Source: Petrotoga sp. 9PWA.NaAc.5.4 (GTDB lineage Bacteria; Thermotogota; Thermotogae; Petrotogales; Petrotogaceae). Taken from it: a DNA stretch of 64,000 nt. The translations under genes and the position numbers were made by a program. The notes below the pieces were generated by a model, which saw only the letters and a list, made by a program, of their open reading frames with translations, was not told the origin of the DNA and ran no database searches. This document shows positions 18,476 to 27,671 of this stretch, piece after piece. Numbering within the stretch: position 1 is the first letter of the stretch; every line of letters begins with the position of its first letter. The stretch is from assembly GCF_002895485.1 (NCBI RefSeq), contig NZ_AZRK01000015.1, positions 84,727 to 148,726 on the forward strand, given 5' to 3'.

Positions 18476-18619
18476 ATTTGCTATTTTACTTATTTTAAAA
18501 GTGATAATTTTATAAAAATACTTTGTAAATTTACCATGTGTTAAATGTGACACTGTTTAAAAATATTCAAGCTTAGAATCCCTAAGAAAGTAAAATTTAC
18601 ACTCATGGAGGTGGTAACG
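18476..18619 (+). promoter_or_regulatory. Leader region of the hibernation factor gene
   Basis: About 140 bp of A/T-rich sequence. It contains ttttataaaaatac like the repeat modules, but no GC core. A promoter for hpf is expected here, but I cannot fix its position. Confidence 0.3.
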
Positions 18620-19219
18620 ATGGAATACAAAGTTTTTACAAAATCCGTAGATTTAACAGATGCTTTAAAAAACTATCTTGAAAAAAGGATGACGAAACCT
18701 GATCATCTTCTTAAAAGGCACCGTGATTTGGTTTCAGCTGCAGACGTGAGGATCACAAAAGAAAGAGGAATTTATAAAGTTGAAATAACAACACACGTCA
18801 AAGGTTTAAATAAGATTATAAAAGTTGAAGAAAGAAACAATGATTTATACCAAGCTATTGATGAAGCTACCGATTCTTTAGAAAGAAGAATTAGAAAGAT
18901 AAAAAATCGAGTTCAAGAATCTTATAAGAGTGAAAATATTTCTGTTACAAAGGTTCCTGTTGAGAATATGGAAAAGAAAATTCTTGAAAATTCAATTTAT
19001 GAAGAAGTTACAGATGTTGAAGAAGAAAAGTTATCGGCTCCAAAAATCGTTAGAACTAAAAATTATGATTTGACAATAATGAATGTTGAGGAAGCTATGC
19101 TTCAAATGCAGTTGTTGGGACATTCTTTCTTTGTTTTTAGAAATTCTGAAAACAATGCAGTATGTGTTCTATACGAGAGAAAAGACGGAGATTTAGGGTT
19201 GATAGAATTTAACGAATAA
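18620..19219 (+). CDS. hpf: Ribosome hibernation promoting factor, long form
   Basis: About 199 residues: an N-terminal S30AE/YfiA domain (1-110, MEYKVFTKSVDLTDALKNYL...) and a C-terminal dimerisation domain (about 140-199, IVRTKNYDLTIMNVEEAMLQ). The long form pairs 70S ribosomes into inactive 100S dimers in resting cells. The upstream ATG at 18605 lies within the Shine-Dalgarno sequence ggaggtg, so 18620 is the start. Followed by a strong bidirectional terminator. Confidence 0.93.
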   Translation: MEYKVFTKSVDLTDALKNYLEKRMTKPDHLLKRHRDLVSAADVRITKERGIYKVEITTHVKGLNKIIKVEERNNDLYQAIDEATDSLERRIRKIKNRVQESYKSENISVTKVPVENMEKKILENSIYEEVTDVEEEKLSAPKIVRTKNYDLTIMNVEEAMLQMQLLGHSFFVFRNSENNAVCVLYERKDGDLGLIEFNE

Positions 19220-19260
19220 GAAACGCTGAATTGGTTCAATAGAATTAATAGGACTTACAT

Positions 19261-19292
19261 AAAAAATTGGGGAAATATTTCCCCAATTTTTT
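19261..19292. terminator. Bidirectional terminator, perfect 32-bp palindrome
   Basis: Arms aaaaaattggggaaat and atttccccaatttttt are perfectly complementary. It lies between the convergent hpf (+) and parvulin (-) genes. Confidence 0.92.
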
Positions 19293-19314
19293 ATATTATC
19301 TTTTGTTATTAAAA

Positions 19315-21309
19315 TTATTCTGCTGTTAAATCTGTAGATTGAGAAGTACTTGTTACGGCGTTAGAAATTTGTTCGTCTATAATTTTTTGAGTCTCTTCAA
19401 TTAACTGATCAATATTACTATAGTAATTAGGAGCTAATTCTTTTATGGTTTCCAAATAATAGAGTTTAATTTCATTTAATCCTAATAACTCACTCAAATC
19501 CAACCCGATTTCTAAAGCTTCTAATTTTGTATCCGTATCGGCTTGCGCAGAATCTACAACAATTTGTACGTTAATCAAAATTTCATTAATAGGCTGTTGA
19601 AAATACGCAAATAAAATCTGAGGCCCAAAATACATATAATATTGCTTCAATTGATTAAGTTGTAACTTTGAGTAACTTACTATTACTTTAGGATCTTGAG
19701 GATTTATCTGATAATATAATTGTACGACTGTGTTAGACGATGGATACTGTGCAAATAAATCTGCTAAAACTTTTGTGAGTTTATTAGTATACTCATTAAC
19801 TTTATCTTGTAAATCTGTTCTCAACGTACTAGCTTCTTCCGTACTATTAACTCCTAACTTTTGAGCGCTTGTTAAATTGTTAAGATATTCTCTAAAATTT
19901 TCATATTTTGTTAATTCTTCTTCTATGTTGTTTATACTCGTTTCTTCTTGTAAAATAGTCGTCAATTCATCTATTTTTTGGTTAACTTCTTCTAAAGTTA
20001 AAGAAGATAAATTAGCATCTAAATTTTGTTCAGAAATGATATAACTACTCAATACCCTCAATTGTTCATCGTAAGTCCCTAATAATTGAGTAACAACCAA
20101 CGTATAAATAGCAAGATAATCCGACTCAGCTTCAAGAGAAATTCCATCACCGTCAAACACAATATTTTCAAGTTCTTTTGCTAATTCTTCCAGTTTTTCT
20201 CTATCTTCTCCTACAATTGACAATTCATGAATATACATGAGTTTTAGGTCATAATAATTTCTTCCAAAATCTTCTTGTTGCTTGTACTCAACTAACCAAG
20301 AACTAAACTTTTGTTCTTCCAAAATACTTTCTATTTCAGCATAAACATCATCGTATAAAAACACATCTTCGGGATTTGAAAAAACCTTTTTGTCTAATAC
20401 TCTTATTAGATGATAACCTTCAAAAGTTTCAACTGGTCCCACTATTTCTCCCACATTTGCATTAAATACGGCTTCTTCAAAAGTACTTTCATATTCTCCA
20501 CGTTTTATCCATCCGATTTCTCCAGAATTAGTAGCATTTACAGTATCTTCGGAATACAACGACGCAGCTTCCTCAAAACTTATTTGATTAGATAAAATCT
20601 CTTCTTTTAAGTTGCTTGCCGTAGCTTCATCGAAAATAAGTATATGCTGTATTCTAACTTGTTCATAATTATTTTTTATACTGTCAAAATTTTCTTGTAT
20701 ATAATTAAGCCCCTCTTGTCTGGAAACAGAAGCCACGCTTTCTTTAACTTTTCGGTTAATTAAGTCATTTTCTATAGTAGCTTGTAAAGAAGTAACCAAA
20801 ATGTTTCTTATATTTTGCTCACTTCCATAATACTGTACCATACTATTCCAACTAATTGGATCAGATTTATACTGTTGAATATATAGATTAACTTGCTTAT
20901 TTAACTCTTCTTCAATCATTTTAGAATCAGGTAAAAGATTTTTACTTTCTGCATAGTATCTAACAACTTTTTCATCGTAAAGCAGATCTGTTACTAAGTT
21001 CTTTAAGATTAAATAATCAAAAACAGGGTCTAATTTTTGTCCATAATACTGTTGATAAATTTGAGCTTGCTGTTGAGTAATATTCTCTACTTCGTTTTGC
21101 ATAATCCAATAAGGATAATTTAATTCTACATTTGCTTTAGTTATTACTAAAACAGAATCTTCTTTTCTCAAGGAATTACTCCGAACATCTGATACCGGAT
21201 TTCTTGACGTAAGATAGGTAGCAACTGACCACCAAACAATTCCCGCTAAAAATCCTGCCACAACTAATATTGTAATAACTTTTTCGTGTTTTTTAAACCA
21301 ATTATTCAT
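19315..21309 (-). CDS. Membrane-anchored parvulin-type foldase (SurA/PrsA-like)
   Basis: A 664-residue protein with one N-terminal membrane segment (about residues 11-33) after a short basic stretch, then a SurA/PrsA-like N-domain and a parvulin peptidyl-prolyl isomerase domain at about 218-306 (RIQHILIF, FEEAASLYSEDTVNATNSGE, GPVETFEGYHLIRVL). About 350 further residues are helical, Gln/Leu-rich and lack a family I know; they end TSTSQSTDLTAE. It would act outside the cytoplasmic membrane on exported proteins. The size is well above PrsA (about 290) and SurA (about 430). ATG with ggaggca upstream; single-gene unit. Confidence 0.83.
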   Translation of the reverse strand: MNNWFKKHEKVITILVVAGFLAGIVWWSVATYLTSRNPVSDVRSNSLRKEDSVLVITKANVELNYPYWIMQNEVENITQQQAQIYQQYYGQKLDPVFDYLILKNLVTDLLYDEKVVRYYAESKNLLPDSKMIEEELNKQVNLYIQQYKSDPISWNSMVQYYGSEQNIRNILVTSLQATIENDLINRKVKESVASVSRQEGLNYIQENFDSIKNNYEQVRIQHILIFDEATASNLKEEILSNQISFEEAASLYSEDTVNATNSGEIGWIKRGEYESTFEEAVFNANVGEIVGPVETFEGYHLIRVLDKKVFSNPEDVFLYDDVYAEIESILEEQKFSSWLVEYKQQEDFGRNYYDLKLMYIHELSIVGEDREKLEELAKELENIVFDGDGISLEAESDYLAIYTLVVTQLLGTYDEQLRVLSSYIISEQNLDANLSSLTLEEVNQKIDELTTILQEETSINNIEEELTKYENFREYLNNLTSAQKLGVNSTEEASTLRTDLQDKVNEYTNKLTKVLADLFAQYPSSNTVVQLYYQINPQDPKVIVSYSKLQLNQLKQYYMYFGPQILFAYFQQPINEILINVQIVVDSAQADTDTKLEALEIGLDLSELLGLNEIKLYYLETIKELAPNYYSNIDQLIEETQKIIDEQISNAVTSTSQSTDLTAE

Positions 21310-21439
21310 TATGCTACTGCCTCCTGAACATTTATAATTTTAGTTTCTTTTAAATTTTTAAAACTTAAATTTATGCGATGTTTTAAAATATACCTATGTA
21401 TTTTATCACAAACAATATTATTTTTTAATTAAAATATAT

Positions 21440-21476
21440 AAAAAAATAAAAAAGGGGATGATAAAAACATCCCCTC
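21440..21476 (-). terminator. Terminator of the por operon
   Basis: On the minus strand aggggatg-tttttat-catcccct is followed by ttttttatttttt, just past the porB stop. Confidence 0.88.
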
Positions 21477-21488
21477 ATTAAAAATAAT

Positions 21489-22466
21489 TCAAATTTTTTT
21501 CCTAATAGGTTTATCCTTAGATATTTCTTCCAAAGCTAATAATCTATCCCATTTTGCATCCACATAATGTTGTAATTCCTCTAAGATTTCATTTGCATCA
21601 GATCTTTTCATTAATTTACTGTACCTACCTAATTTTAATACATACTCTTTAACTGGTTTGAAGGTTTTAGGTTTTTTTGTAACTTTGTAAATTCCCATGT
21701 TATATTCCCACAAAGGCCAGTATTTTGTTTCTACAGCTAATTTTGTAACTTCAACTCCATAATCGTCAGGAATTCTCCAAAATCTTACACATGGGGCTAA
21801 TATTGAAATAAAAGCTGGACCTGGAAATTCCAAAGCTGCCTGCATTTTTCTCATAAAATCCCATGGTTCAGAAGTTACTGCTGTTGCAGCATATACTCCC
21901 TCATGACCTGCTATAATGTCAACTATACTCTTTTTTAATTGTAATTTACCAGGTAATACTTTTCCCACAGGTTCTGTAGTAGAATCAGCTCCAGGAGGGG
22001 TGGATCCAGATCTTTGGTTACCCGTATTCATGTAACCTTCGTTATCGTATAGAATATATACAAAATCATGTCCTCTTTCTATAGCTCCTGACAAAGCTTG
22101 TAGCCCTATGTCATACGTTCCCCCATCTCCTCCAATTGCTATAAACTTAATCTTATCGTTATTTATCTTTTTTCTATTCATTAAAGACCTATAAGCTGCT
22201 TCAGCTCCCGAAATCGTAGCCGCTACATTCTCAAATGCATTATGAATGTAAGGTACATTCCAGGCAGTGTATGGATAAATTGTTGAAGAAACTTCTAAAC
22301 AACCCGTGGCAAGTCCTACTACAGGATGGTATCCTAAACTCTTTGCAGTTAAAGTAGCCCAATTTGCAACCATTGGTGCATTACAGCCAGGACACAATCT
22401 GTGACCTTGGGTAAATGCCCAATCATTATTTTCAACGTATCCTACCAAATCTCTAATGCTTGGCAC
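21489..22466 (-). CDS. porB: Pyruvate:ferredoxin oxidoreductase beta subunit
   Basis: A 325-residue thiamine-diphosphate-binding subunit. HRLCPGCNAPM near residue 22 supplies cluster-ligand cysteines, GGDGGTYDIGLQALSGAIERG is the ThDP/Mg motif near 113, and YDNEGYMNTGNQRSG follows. A conserved cysteine in ILAPC (about 226) fits the third ligand. With porA, porC and porD it oxidises pyruvate to acetyl-CoA and CO2 and reduces ferredoxin, the main electron carrier in fermenting Thermotogota. Last gene of porC-porD-porA-porB; 16 bp after porA. Confidence 0.93.
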   Translation of the reverse strand: MPSIRDLVGYVENNDWAFTQGHRLCPGCNAPMVANWATLTAKSLGYHPVVGLATGCLEVSSTIYPYTAWNVPYIHNAFENVAATISGAEAAYRSLMNRKKINNDKIKFIAIGGDGGTYDIGLQALSGAIERGHDFVYILYDNEGYMNTGNQRSGSTPPGADSTTEPVGKVLPGKLQLKKSIVDIIAGHEGVYAATAVTSEPWDFMRKMQAALEFPGPAFISILAPCVRFWRIPDDYGVEVTKLAVETKYWPLWEYNMGIYKVTKKPKTFKPVKEYVLKLGRYSKLMKRSDANEILEELQHYVDAKWDRLLALEEISKDKPIRKKI

Positions 22467-22482
22467 AATAATTCACCTCCAA

Positions 22483-23652
22483 TTATTCTCTCAATCCTAA
22501 ATATCTTTGTTCGTCAGCTATTAAATTCCCTTTCAAAGCATCTTCAAAGGCTTGCCTTAACATTTCAGGAGTAACGTCTCTTCCCCCTAAACCATAAATA
22601 TAAGATCCTAAAGAAGGTTTAGAAGCTATTTCATATAAAGAAGATTTAATTAATGAATATAAAGGTGCTTCTTTTCCAAAAGACATCGCTCTATCTAAAA
22701 CCACAACAGATTTTCTTCCATTTAATACTTGTTGAATTTCTTTTTTTGGGAAAGGAGTAAAAACCTGAGGTTTAACAAGTCCTACTTTTTTACCTTCTTC
22801 CCTCAATTCATCTACAACATATTTTGCAGTAGATGCAGTAGAGTTTAAAACAATCATTATATGTTCCGCATCTTCTGTTTTATATAAATCAAGAAAATCA
22901 TATTTTCTACCAGATATTTTTGCAAACTCTTCAAAAACTCCCGGAAGTTCTTTATATGCATTTTTCATGGCTTCTTCCTGTTGCCTGTGATGTTCAAAAT
23001 AATAATCAAAAAGATCCAATGGTCCATAAGTAACAGGATGCTCTACATCTAACAAAGAATATTTGGGTTTCCATGTTCCAACAAATTCTCTTACCACTTC
23101 ATCATCAAGCATTTCAAAACTTTCCACTCCATGAGAAGTAATAAAACCATCTAAATTAACCATAACGGGCAAAAGTACATTTTCTTTTTCAGCAATTTTT
23201 GTAGCCATTATTGTAAAGTCATAAGCTTCTTGATGATTTTCTGTAAAAAATTGAATCCATCCCGAGTCTCTAACTAACATCGCATCTGAATGGTCACAAT
23301 GTATGTTTATTGGTCCAGAAAGAGCTCTATTCGCTACTGGCATTACTATTGGAAGTCTGTATGAAGCCGCAATATATACTATTTCTGCCATTAAAGCTAA
23401 ACCGTTGGCTGCAGTTGCTGTCATTGTTCTTGCTCCAGCAGCTGCGGCACCAATTAACGCACTCATAGCAGAATGCTCTGATTCAACTGGTACCAAAACT
23501 GTGTCAACAATCCCATCAGAAACAAAACTTGCAAAATATTCGACTATTGGAGTCTGAGGAGTTATAGGATATGCCGCCACAACATCAGGATTGATTTGCC
23601 TCATAGCATGGGCAACAGCAGCGGCTCCTGTAACTGTTAATTTCACTGGCAT
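22483..23652 (-). CDS. porA: Pyruvate:ferredoxin oxidoreductase alpha subunit
   Basis: A 389-residue alpha subunit with the pyrimidine-binding fold: VAAYPITPQTPIVEYFA near residue 22, PVESEHSAMSALIGAAAAGAR near 56, and the C-terminal transketolase-like region (VVLDRAMSFGKEAPLY). Length and gene order (gamma, delta, alpha, beta) match four-subunit enzymes of Thermotoga and archaea. ATG after gggaggtta. Unusually, 273 bp separate it from porD, filled with a repeat copy. Confidence 0.94.
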   Translation of the reverse strand: MPVKLTVTGAAAVAHAMRQINPDVVAAYPITPQTPIVEYFASFVSDGIVDTVLVPVESEHSAMSALIGAAAAGARTMTATAANGLALMAEIVYIAASYRLPIVMPVANRALSGPINIHCDHSDAMLVRDSGWIQFFTENHQEAYDFTIMATKIAEKENVLLPVMVNLDGFITSHGVESFEMLDDEVVREFVGTWKPKYSLLDVEHPVTYGPLDLFDYYFEHHRQQEEAMKNAYKELPGVFEEFAKISGRKYDFLDLYKTEDAEHIMIVLNSTASTAKYVVDELREEGKKVGLVKPQVFTPFPKKEIQQVLNGRKSVVVLDRAMSFGKEAPLYSLIKSSLYEIASKPSLGSYIYGLGGRDVTPEMLRQAFEDALKGNLIADEQRYLGLRE

Positions 23653-23654
23653 TT

Positions 23655-23905
23655 ATTTTAACCTCCCTTATTTTTTCATTCTTACTGTCTTTAAAAATTT
23701 TAAAACCTAAGTTTTATTAATATTTTTGATCAACTATCATTTTTAATGTATTCGGTATATTGTACTGAAAAAGGAGAAAGGGCTCCGCCCTGGACCCGCT
23801 TTAAATTCAAAATCTTGTTTTCGAAAAGTTTCATTTCTAAAGTTCCTATTTTTTATTCTCACTGTCTTTAAAAATTCCAAAACTGAGCTATTCAGTACTT
23901 TACCG
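23655..23905 (-). repeat. Repeat unit inserted within the por operon
   Basis: Core at 23780-23797 with palindrome ttcggtatattgtactgaa and minus orientation. On the porA side (about 23670-23730) a partial terminal module is seen (aaaatattaataaaacttagg on the sense strand). It separates porD from porA, genes otherwise packed with overlaps or short gaps. Confidence 0.88.
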
Positions 23906-23925
23906 ATTTTTATTTTTATATAAAA

Positions 23926-24222
23926 TTAAATAAACTCTGATTCTGGTTTCATTTCAATCGCACTAACAGGACACACAGCTGCACAAACCCCGCAACCTTT
24001 ACAGTAATCCATATTGAATTCGCCTAATTTCATTCTTTTTCCATCTAAGCTACCACTAATGGCCATATCCGGGCAATATAGCCAACATTGCATACAATTA
24101 GTACATTTTTCTCTATCTATAACTGGCCTTTGAATTCTCCACTCACCAGTTTTATAACGTCTCGCTGTTGCTGGTTTGTCTATTACTCCACCGATAGGTA
24201 TATCTTTCCAACCATTATTCAC
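23926..24222 (-). CDS. porD: Pyruvate:ferredoxin oxidoreductase delta (ferredoxin-like) subunit
   Basis: A 98-residue subunit with two [4Fe-4S] motifs: CTNCMQCWLYCP (about residues 40-51) and CKGCGVCAAVCP (about 74-85). It passes electrons from the catalytic core to external ferredoxin. Overlaps porC by 8 bp. Confidence 0.94.
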   Translation of the reverse strand: MNNGWKDIPIGGVIDKPATARRYKTGEWRIQRPVIDREKCTNCMQCWLYCPDMAISGSLDGKRMKLGEFNMDYCKGCGVCAAVCPVSAIEMKPESEFI

Positions 24223-24790
24223 TAAATTTCACCTCCTGATATCCTCTTTCCAAAGCTCTAATATTTGCTCTTACAATCTCTTCTGAAAATTTTTTAGAAA
24301 ACGCTGCTCTAATCTTTTCCTTTACTGCATCTAAAGAAACTATATTAGTAGCCCTGATAAGCGCTCCTATCATAACAGTATTTGGAATTCCTTTCCCAAT
24401 TTCTTCTAAAGCTATCTCTGTTGCTGAAATAATGCCTATTTTACCTTTAAAGTTGGATAGTTTTCTTACTTCTTCTATGCTTCTGGTTGTATTAACCAAT
24501 AATAGTTTATCTTCTGAAAGACCATCGGTAACTTCCGGATTTTTCAATAGTGTATCATCTATAACACATACTACATCTGGCTTTTCAACATTACTTTTTA
24601 CTCTTATTGGTACATCTGCAACTCGATTAAATGCTTTCATGGGAGCACCTGATCTTTCAGCTCCATATTCTGGAAATGAACTTGAATATTTTCCCGCTTC
24701 TTCAGCTGCTTCTGTTAAAAACTGGGAAGCGCTTTTTGCTCCTTGGCCTGCTCTTGCATGCCATCTGATTTCGAAATATTTTTCTGGCAA
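24215..24790 (-). CDS. porC: Pyruvate:ferredoxin oxidoreductase gamma subunit
   Basis: A 191-residue gamma subunit: RWHARAGQGAKSASQFL near the N-terminus, FPEYGAERSGAP near 39, and IGALIRATNIV near 141. This domain contributes to the CoA-binding region in related oxidoreductases. The start is TTG with aaggagg nine bases upstream; no better start exists before the branching-enzyme stop. First gene of the por operon. Confidence 0.92.
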   Translation of the reverse strand: MPEKYFEIRWHARAGQGAKSASQFLTEAAEEAGKYSSSFPEYGAERSGAPMKAFNRVADVPIRVKSNVEKPDVVCVIDDTLLKNPEVTDGLSEDKLLLVNTTRSIEEVRKLSNFKGKIGIISATEIALEEIGKGIPNTVMIGALIRATNIVSLDAVKEKIRAAFSKKFSEEIVRANIRALERGYQEVKFSE

Positions 24791-24859
24791 TTTACTTGTC
24801 CTCCTTCCACCTAACTATATATTTTTATATTTACCGAAAAGTTTTTTACTTGAGATATT

Positions 24860-26458
24860 CTATGAAAATATGGAATAATCTATATCTTTAAAAATATCGT
24901 CAACCCATTCATAATATGATAGTTTTTTTTCGTCTATTTTCTTTTCTTGAAGCATATTATCTAATTCTAAAAATCTAACCACACAATCTTTGATCCTTTT
25001 ATTTGCATATTCTACAGTAGTTCCTGTTGATATTATAAATGGCCAATCACTAGATTGTGCTAACAAAACTTCTCTTGCCATCTGATTAAGAATTCTCTTT
25101 TCTAACTCTGAAGGATTTCTATAAACTTTTGCTTTTTCTATCATTATTTCAGTTATTTCATGAATATGTTTATATATCCAATCATTAGAACCATTTAACC
25201 ATACTTCATGATAACCATTTGCTCCCCACGAAGACTCACTCGGAGTAACTATTTGAACCTTTTCAATGCTTTCTATAACTTCTGAAGGAGTAGAAAAAGA
25301 TACAGTCTCATTTTTTGCAGCCTGCCTAAAAATATGTTCTAAAAAACGGGGACCTTCATACCACCAATGTCCAAATAGCTCAGCATCGAAGGGAGCCACT
25401 ATAATAGGCTCTAAATCATCAAAAATTTTTGATAACTTTTCTATTTGAGAAACTTTTTTAAAAATAAAATCTCTCGAATGTTCTTTTACAGCTTTTTCAG
25501 CTTCTTTCAAATCATAGAAATCTTTTTTATCTAAAGGAAATGTTTTATCTGTTATTCTATAATATTTTATTCCCGTATTACACCTTATTCCACTTTTATC
25601 TATATATGGTTTAATGTAATCCTCTTCTCTATCAAATCCTATATCTCTATAAAACTCTCTATATCTGGAATCTCCGGGATATCCCACGGTAGCGCTCCAC
25701 ACCTGTTCACTTGATTCTGGGTCTCTTGCAAACACATATACTCCATTAGGAGTAATTATAGGTCTATAAACCCCATATCGAGGGGGAGTTTGTGCATACA
25801 AAAACGCGTGAGAATCTACAAAAAAATAATTAATTCCTTCATCTGCTAAATACTTATCTAATCCTTCAAAATAAGCGCATTCCGCTAACCACATACCCTT
25901 AAGATCTTTATTAAAATATTTTTTATAAGTCAAAGTACCTAATCTTATCTGCGCATTTATTGCCTGTGCAAAATTTCTATAAAATGGTAGATATGCATGA
26001 GTAGCATTAGATGTTATCACTTCTATGTAACCTTTATCTTGAAATTCTTTAAAAGCTTTCAATATATCTTGACCATATTGCTCAACATATATTTCTCTAT
26101 CTTCGATAAATTCATTTCTATAGTGTTTAGCAACTTCATTTTTTTTGATATTTTCATTTTTGGTTCTTTCAACTTCTTTCTGTGATAATTCTATCAATTT
26201 CAAAAGATGTTTGTGATATTTTTCTCTTAAATCCTGAGAATTAAGCATTTCCATAAGTGGTGGTGAAAAACTGATAGTTAATTTAAAAGGAATTTTATCT
26301 TTTTCAAGAGTCTTAAATACCTTTATCAAAGGTAAATATGTTTCTGTAATTGCTTCAAAAAGCCATCTTTCTTCCATAAAAGTTTCGAAGTCTGGATGAT
26401 GGACATAAGGTAAGTGCGCATGTAATACAAGCAAAAGTTGCCCTTTTATTCTTTTCAC
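24860..26458 (-). CDS. GH57 1,4-alpha-glucan branching enzyme
   Basis: A 532-residue glycoside hydrolase family 57 protein with the DUF1957 C-terminal part typical of GH57 branching enzymes. The N-terminal motif is LHAHLPYVHHPD. The predicted nucleophile Glu is in WLAECAYFEG (about residue 190) and the acid Asp in APFDAELFGHWWYEGP (about 355). It creates alpha-1,6 branches in glycogen-like glucan in the cytosol. The start overlaps the DUF4912 gene by 4 bp, so the two are translationally coupled. Confidence 0.9.
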   Translation of the reverse strand: MKRIKGQLLLVLHAHLPYVHHPDFETFMEERWLFEAITETYLPLIKVFKTLEKDKIPFKLTISFSPPLMEMLNSQDLREKYHKHLLKLIELSQKEVERTKNENIKKNEVAKHYRNEFIEDREIYVEQYGQDILKAFKEFQDKGYIEVITSNATHAYLPFYRNFAQAINAQIRLGTLTYKKYFNKDLKGMWLAECAYFEGLDKYLADEGINYFFVDSHAFLYAQTPPRYGVYRPIITPNGVYVFARDPESSEQVWSATVGYPGDSRYREFYRDIGFDREEDYIKPYIDKSGIRCNTGIKYYRITDKTFPLDKKDFYDLKEAEKAVKEHSRDFIFKKVSQIEKLSKIFDDLEPIIVAPFDAELFGHWWYEGPRFLEHIFRQAAKNETVSFSTPSEVIESIEKVQIVTPSESSWGANGYHEVWLNGSNDWIYKHIHEITEIMIEKAKVYRNPSELEKRILNQMAREVLLAQSSDWPFIISTGTTVEYANKRIKDCVVRFLELDNMLQEKKIDEKKLSYYEWVDDIFKDIDYSIFS

Positions 26459-27249
26459 TTTAAAAACCCTCCACTTAAAATCAAGGGATTCAAATTTTTA
26501 CCTATTTCATCAAACTTTTTTTTATACATTTGACTTATTTCTTCATAAGTTGAGGGCTTTGAAGTAAGTTTTTCTACAACTATTTCATGCTTTTTGACGA
26601 AGAACCATCTTTCTTCTTGTGGCTCTTTTTGTGAAAGTGGCGGAATCTTGAGTTCATTTGATTCTAATATAGGCTTGAAAACTCCTTTTTTACTTTCAAT
26701 TTCTAATTGTACAACATAGTTAGAGTCATCTTTTGGAACATTAAAATAATAACTTTTTGTGTTTTCTAAATCTGCAGTATCAAAAAAAACTGTTTCTTTA
26801 CTTTGAATCTTATCTTCTCTATCTATTTTAATTAATCTTATATATATTTTGTTCTTTGAATATTTCTTGATATCATTTTTAGTCTTTTCAGAAAAATCCC
26901 AATAAGCATATGTCCATTTAGGATTAACCAACATTAATCTGCAAACATCTTTATTGTACGTTTCTGGTAATGTAACTACTCTATCTTTTTTAGTTTTTTT
27001 ACTTTCTTTCTCTTTTTTTGAGACAGTTGATATAATAGCCGTGCCTTTTGACTTATTATCAATATACTCATTTACGCTTTTTTCTAATTTTCTAATTTCT
27101 TGGATTACCAATTTTAAAATATCGTTTTTTTTCATGTTTCTTTTCAAGTTCAAACCTAAATTTTTAGCAACATTTCTCAATTGCTGAATGGTCGGCTCTT
27201 CTGATTTAAAAGCTGTAAGTATATCTTTGCTCACTTTTTCTACTTTCAT
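26455..27249 (-). CDS. DUF4912 protein with Rho-N-like domain
   Basis: A 264-residue cytosolic protein. Residues about 18-55 (TIQQLRNVAKNLGLNLKRNM) resemble the Rho N-terminal/SAP-like helix-extension-helix. A Lys/Ser-rich linker follows, then DUF4912 from about residue 93 (LPETYNKDVCRLMLVNPKWTYAYWDFS), whose fold is thought to be beta-rich and carbohydrate-module-like. Gene coupling to the branching enzyme hints at a role in glycogen metabolism; no function is proven. ATG start near taggtggttct. Confidence 0.8.
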   Translation of the reverse strand: MKVEKVSKDILTAFKSEEPTIQQLRNVAKNLGLNLKRNMKKNDILKLVIQEIRKLEKSVNEYIDNKSKGTAIISTVSKKEKESKKTKKDRVVTLPETYNKDVCRLMLVNPKWTYAYWDFSEKTKNDIKKYSKNKIYIRLIKIDREDKIQSKETVFFDTADLENTKSYYFNVPKDDSNYVVQLEIESKKGVFKPILESNELKIPPLSQKEPQEERWFFVKKHEIVVEKLTSKPSTYEEISQMYKKKFDEIGKNLNPLILSGGFLK

Positions 27250-27367
27250 AGAACCACCCTATCTATGTTTAAATTTTTATTCCAATTAATTCTATCATAA
27301 AAAAATCAAAATCTTACCACAAATATTTTTTTGTCAGTTAACAAAAAATGAAATTTACAAATTAATA

Positions 27368-27396
27368 TTGACAAAAGAAAATGGTTGTGATATTAT
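27368..27396 (+). promoter_or_regulatory. Promoter of the tRNA cluster
   Basis: TTGACA (27368-27373), 17-bp spacer, TATTAT (27391-27396), with a tgtga just before the -10. The first tRNA starts 24 bp downstream. Confidence 0.8.
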
Positions 27397-27419
27397 ATAA
27401 TTTGAGAATTTGAGAAAGG

Positions 27420-27495
27420 CGGAGCGTAGCGCAGCTGGGAGCGCGCCGGTCTTGGGCACCGGAGGTCGCTGGTTCAAATCCAGTCGCTCCGACCA
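27420..27495 (+). tRNA. tRNA-Pro (anticodon TGG)
   Basis: Seven-pair acceptor stem cggagcg/cgctccg, anticodon stem ccggt/accgg with loop cttgggc, T-loop ggttcaaatcc, discriminator A and encoded CCA. 76 nt. Confidence 0.97.
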
Positions 27496-27512
27496 TTATA
27501 TTAATTCCATTT

Positions 27513-27588
27513 GCGGCCGTAGCTCAACTGGTAGAGTATTGGCCTTCCAAGCCAAGGGTTGCGGGTTCGATCCCCGTCGGCCGCTCCA
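27513..27588 (+). tRNA. tRNA-Gly (anticodon TCC)
   Basis: Acceptor gcggccg/cggccgc, anticodon stem ttggc/gccaa with loop cttccaa, T-loop gggttcgatccc, encoded CCA. Its CCA directly abuts the next tRNA with no spacer. Confidence 0.97.
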
Positions 27589-27664
27589 GCGCCTGTAGCT
27601 CAAGGGATAGAGCATTGGATTTCTAATCCAAGGGTTGGGGGTTCGAATCCCTCCAGGCGCGCCA
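27589..27664 (+). tRNA. tRNA-Arg (anticodon TCT)
   Basis: Acceptor gcgcctg/caggcgc, anticodon stem ttgga/tccaa with loop tttctaa, T-loop gggttcgaatccc, discriminator G and encoded CCA. Confidence 0.97.
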
Positions 27665-27671
27665 ATTTTAT

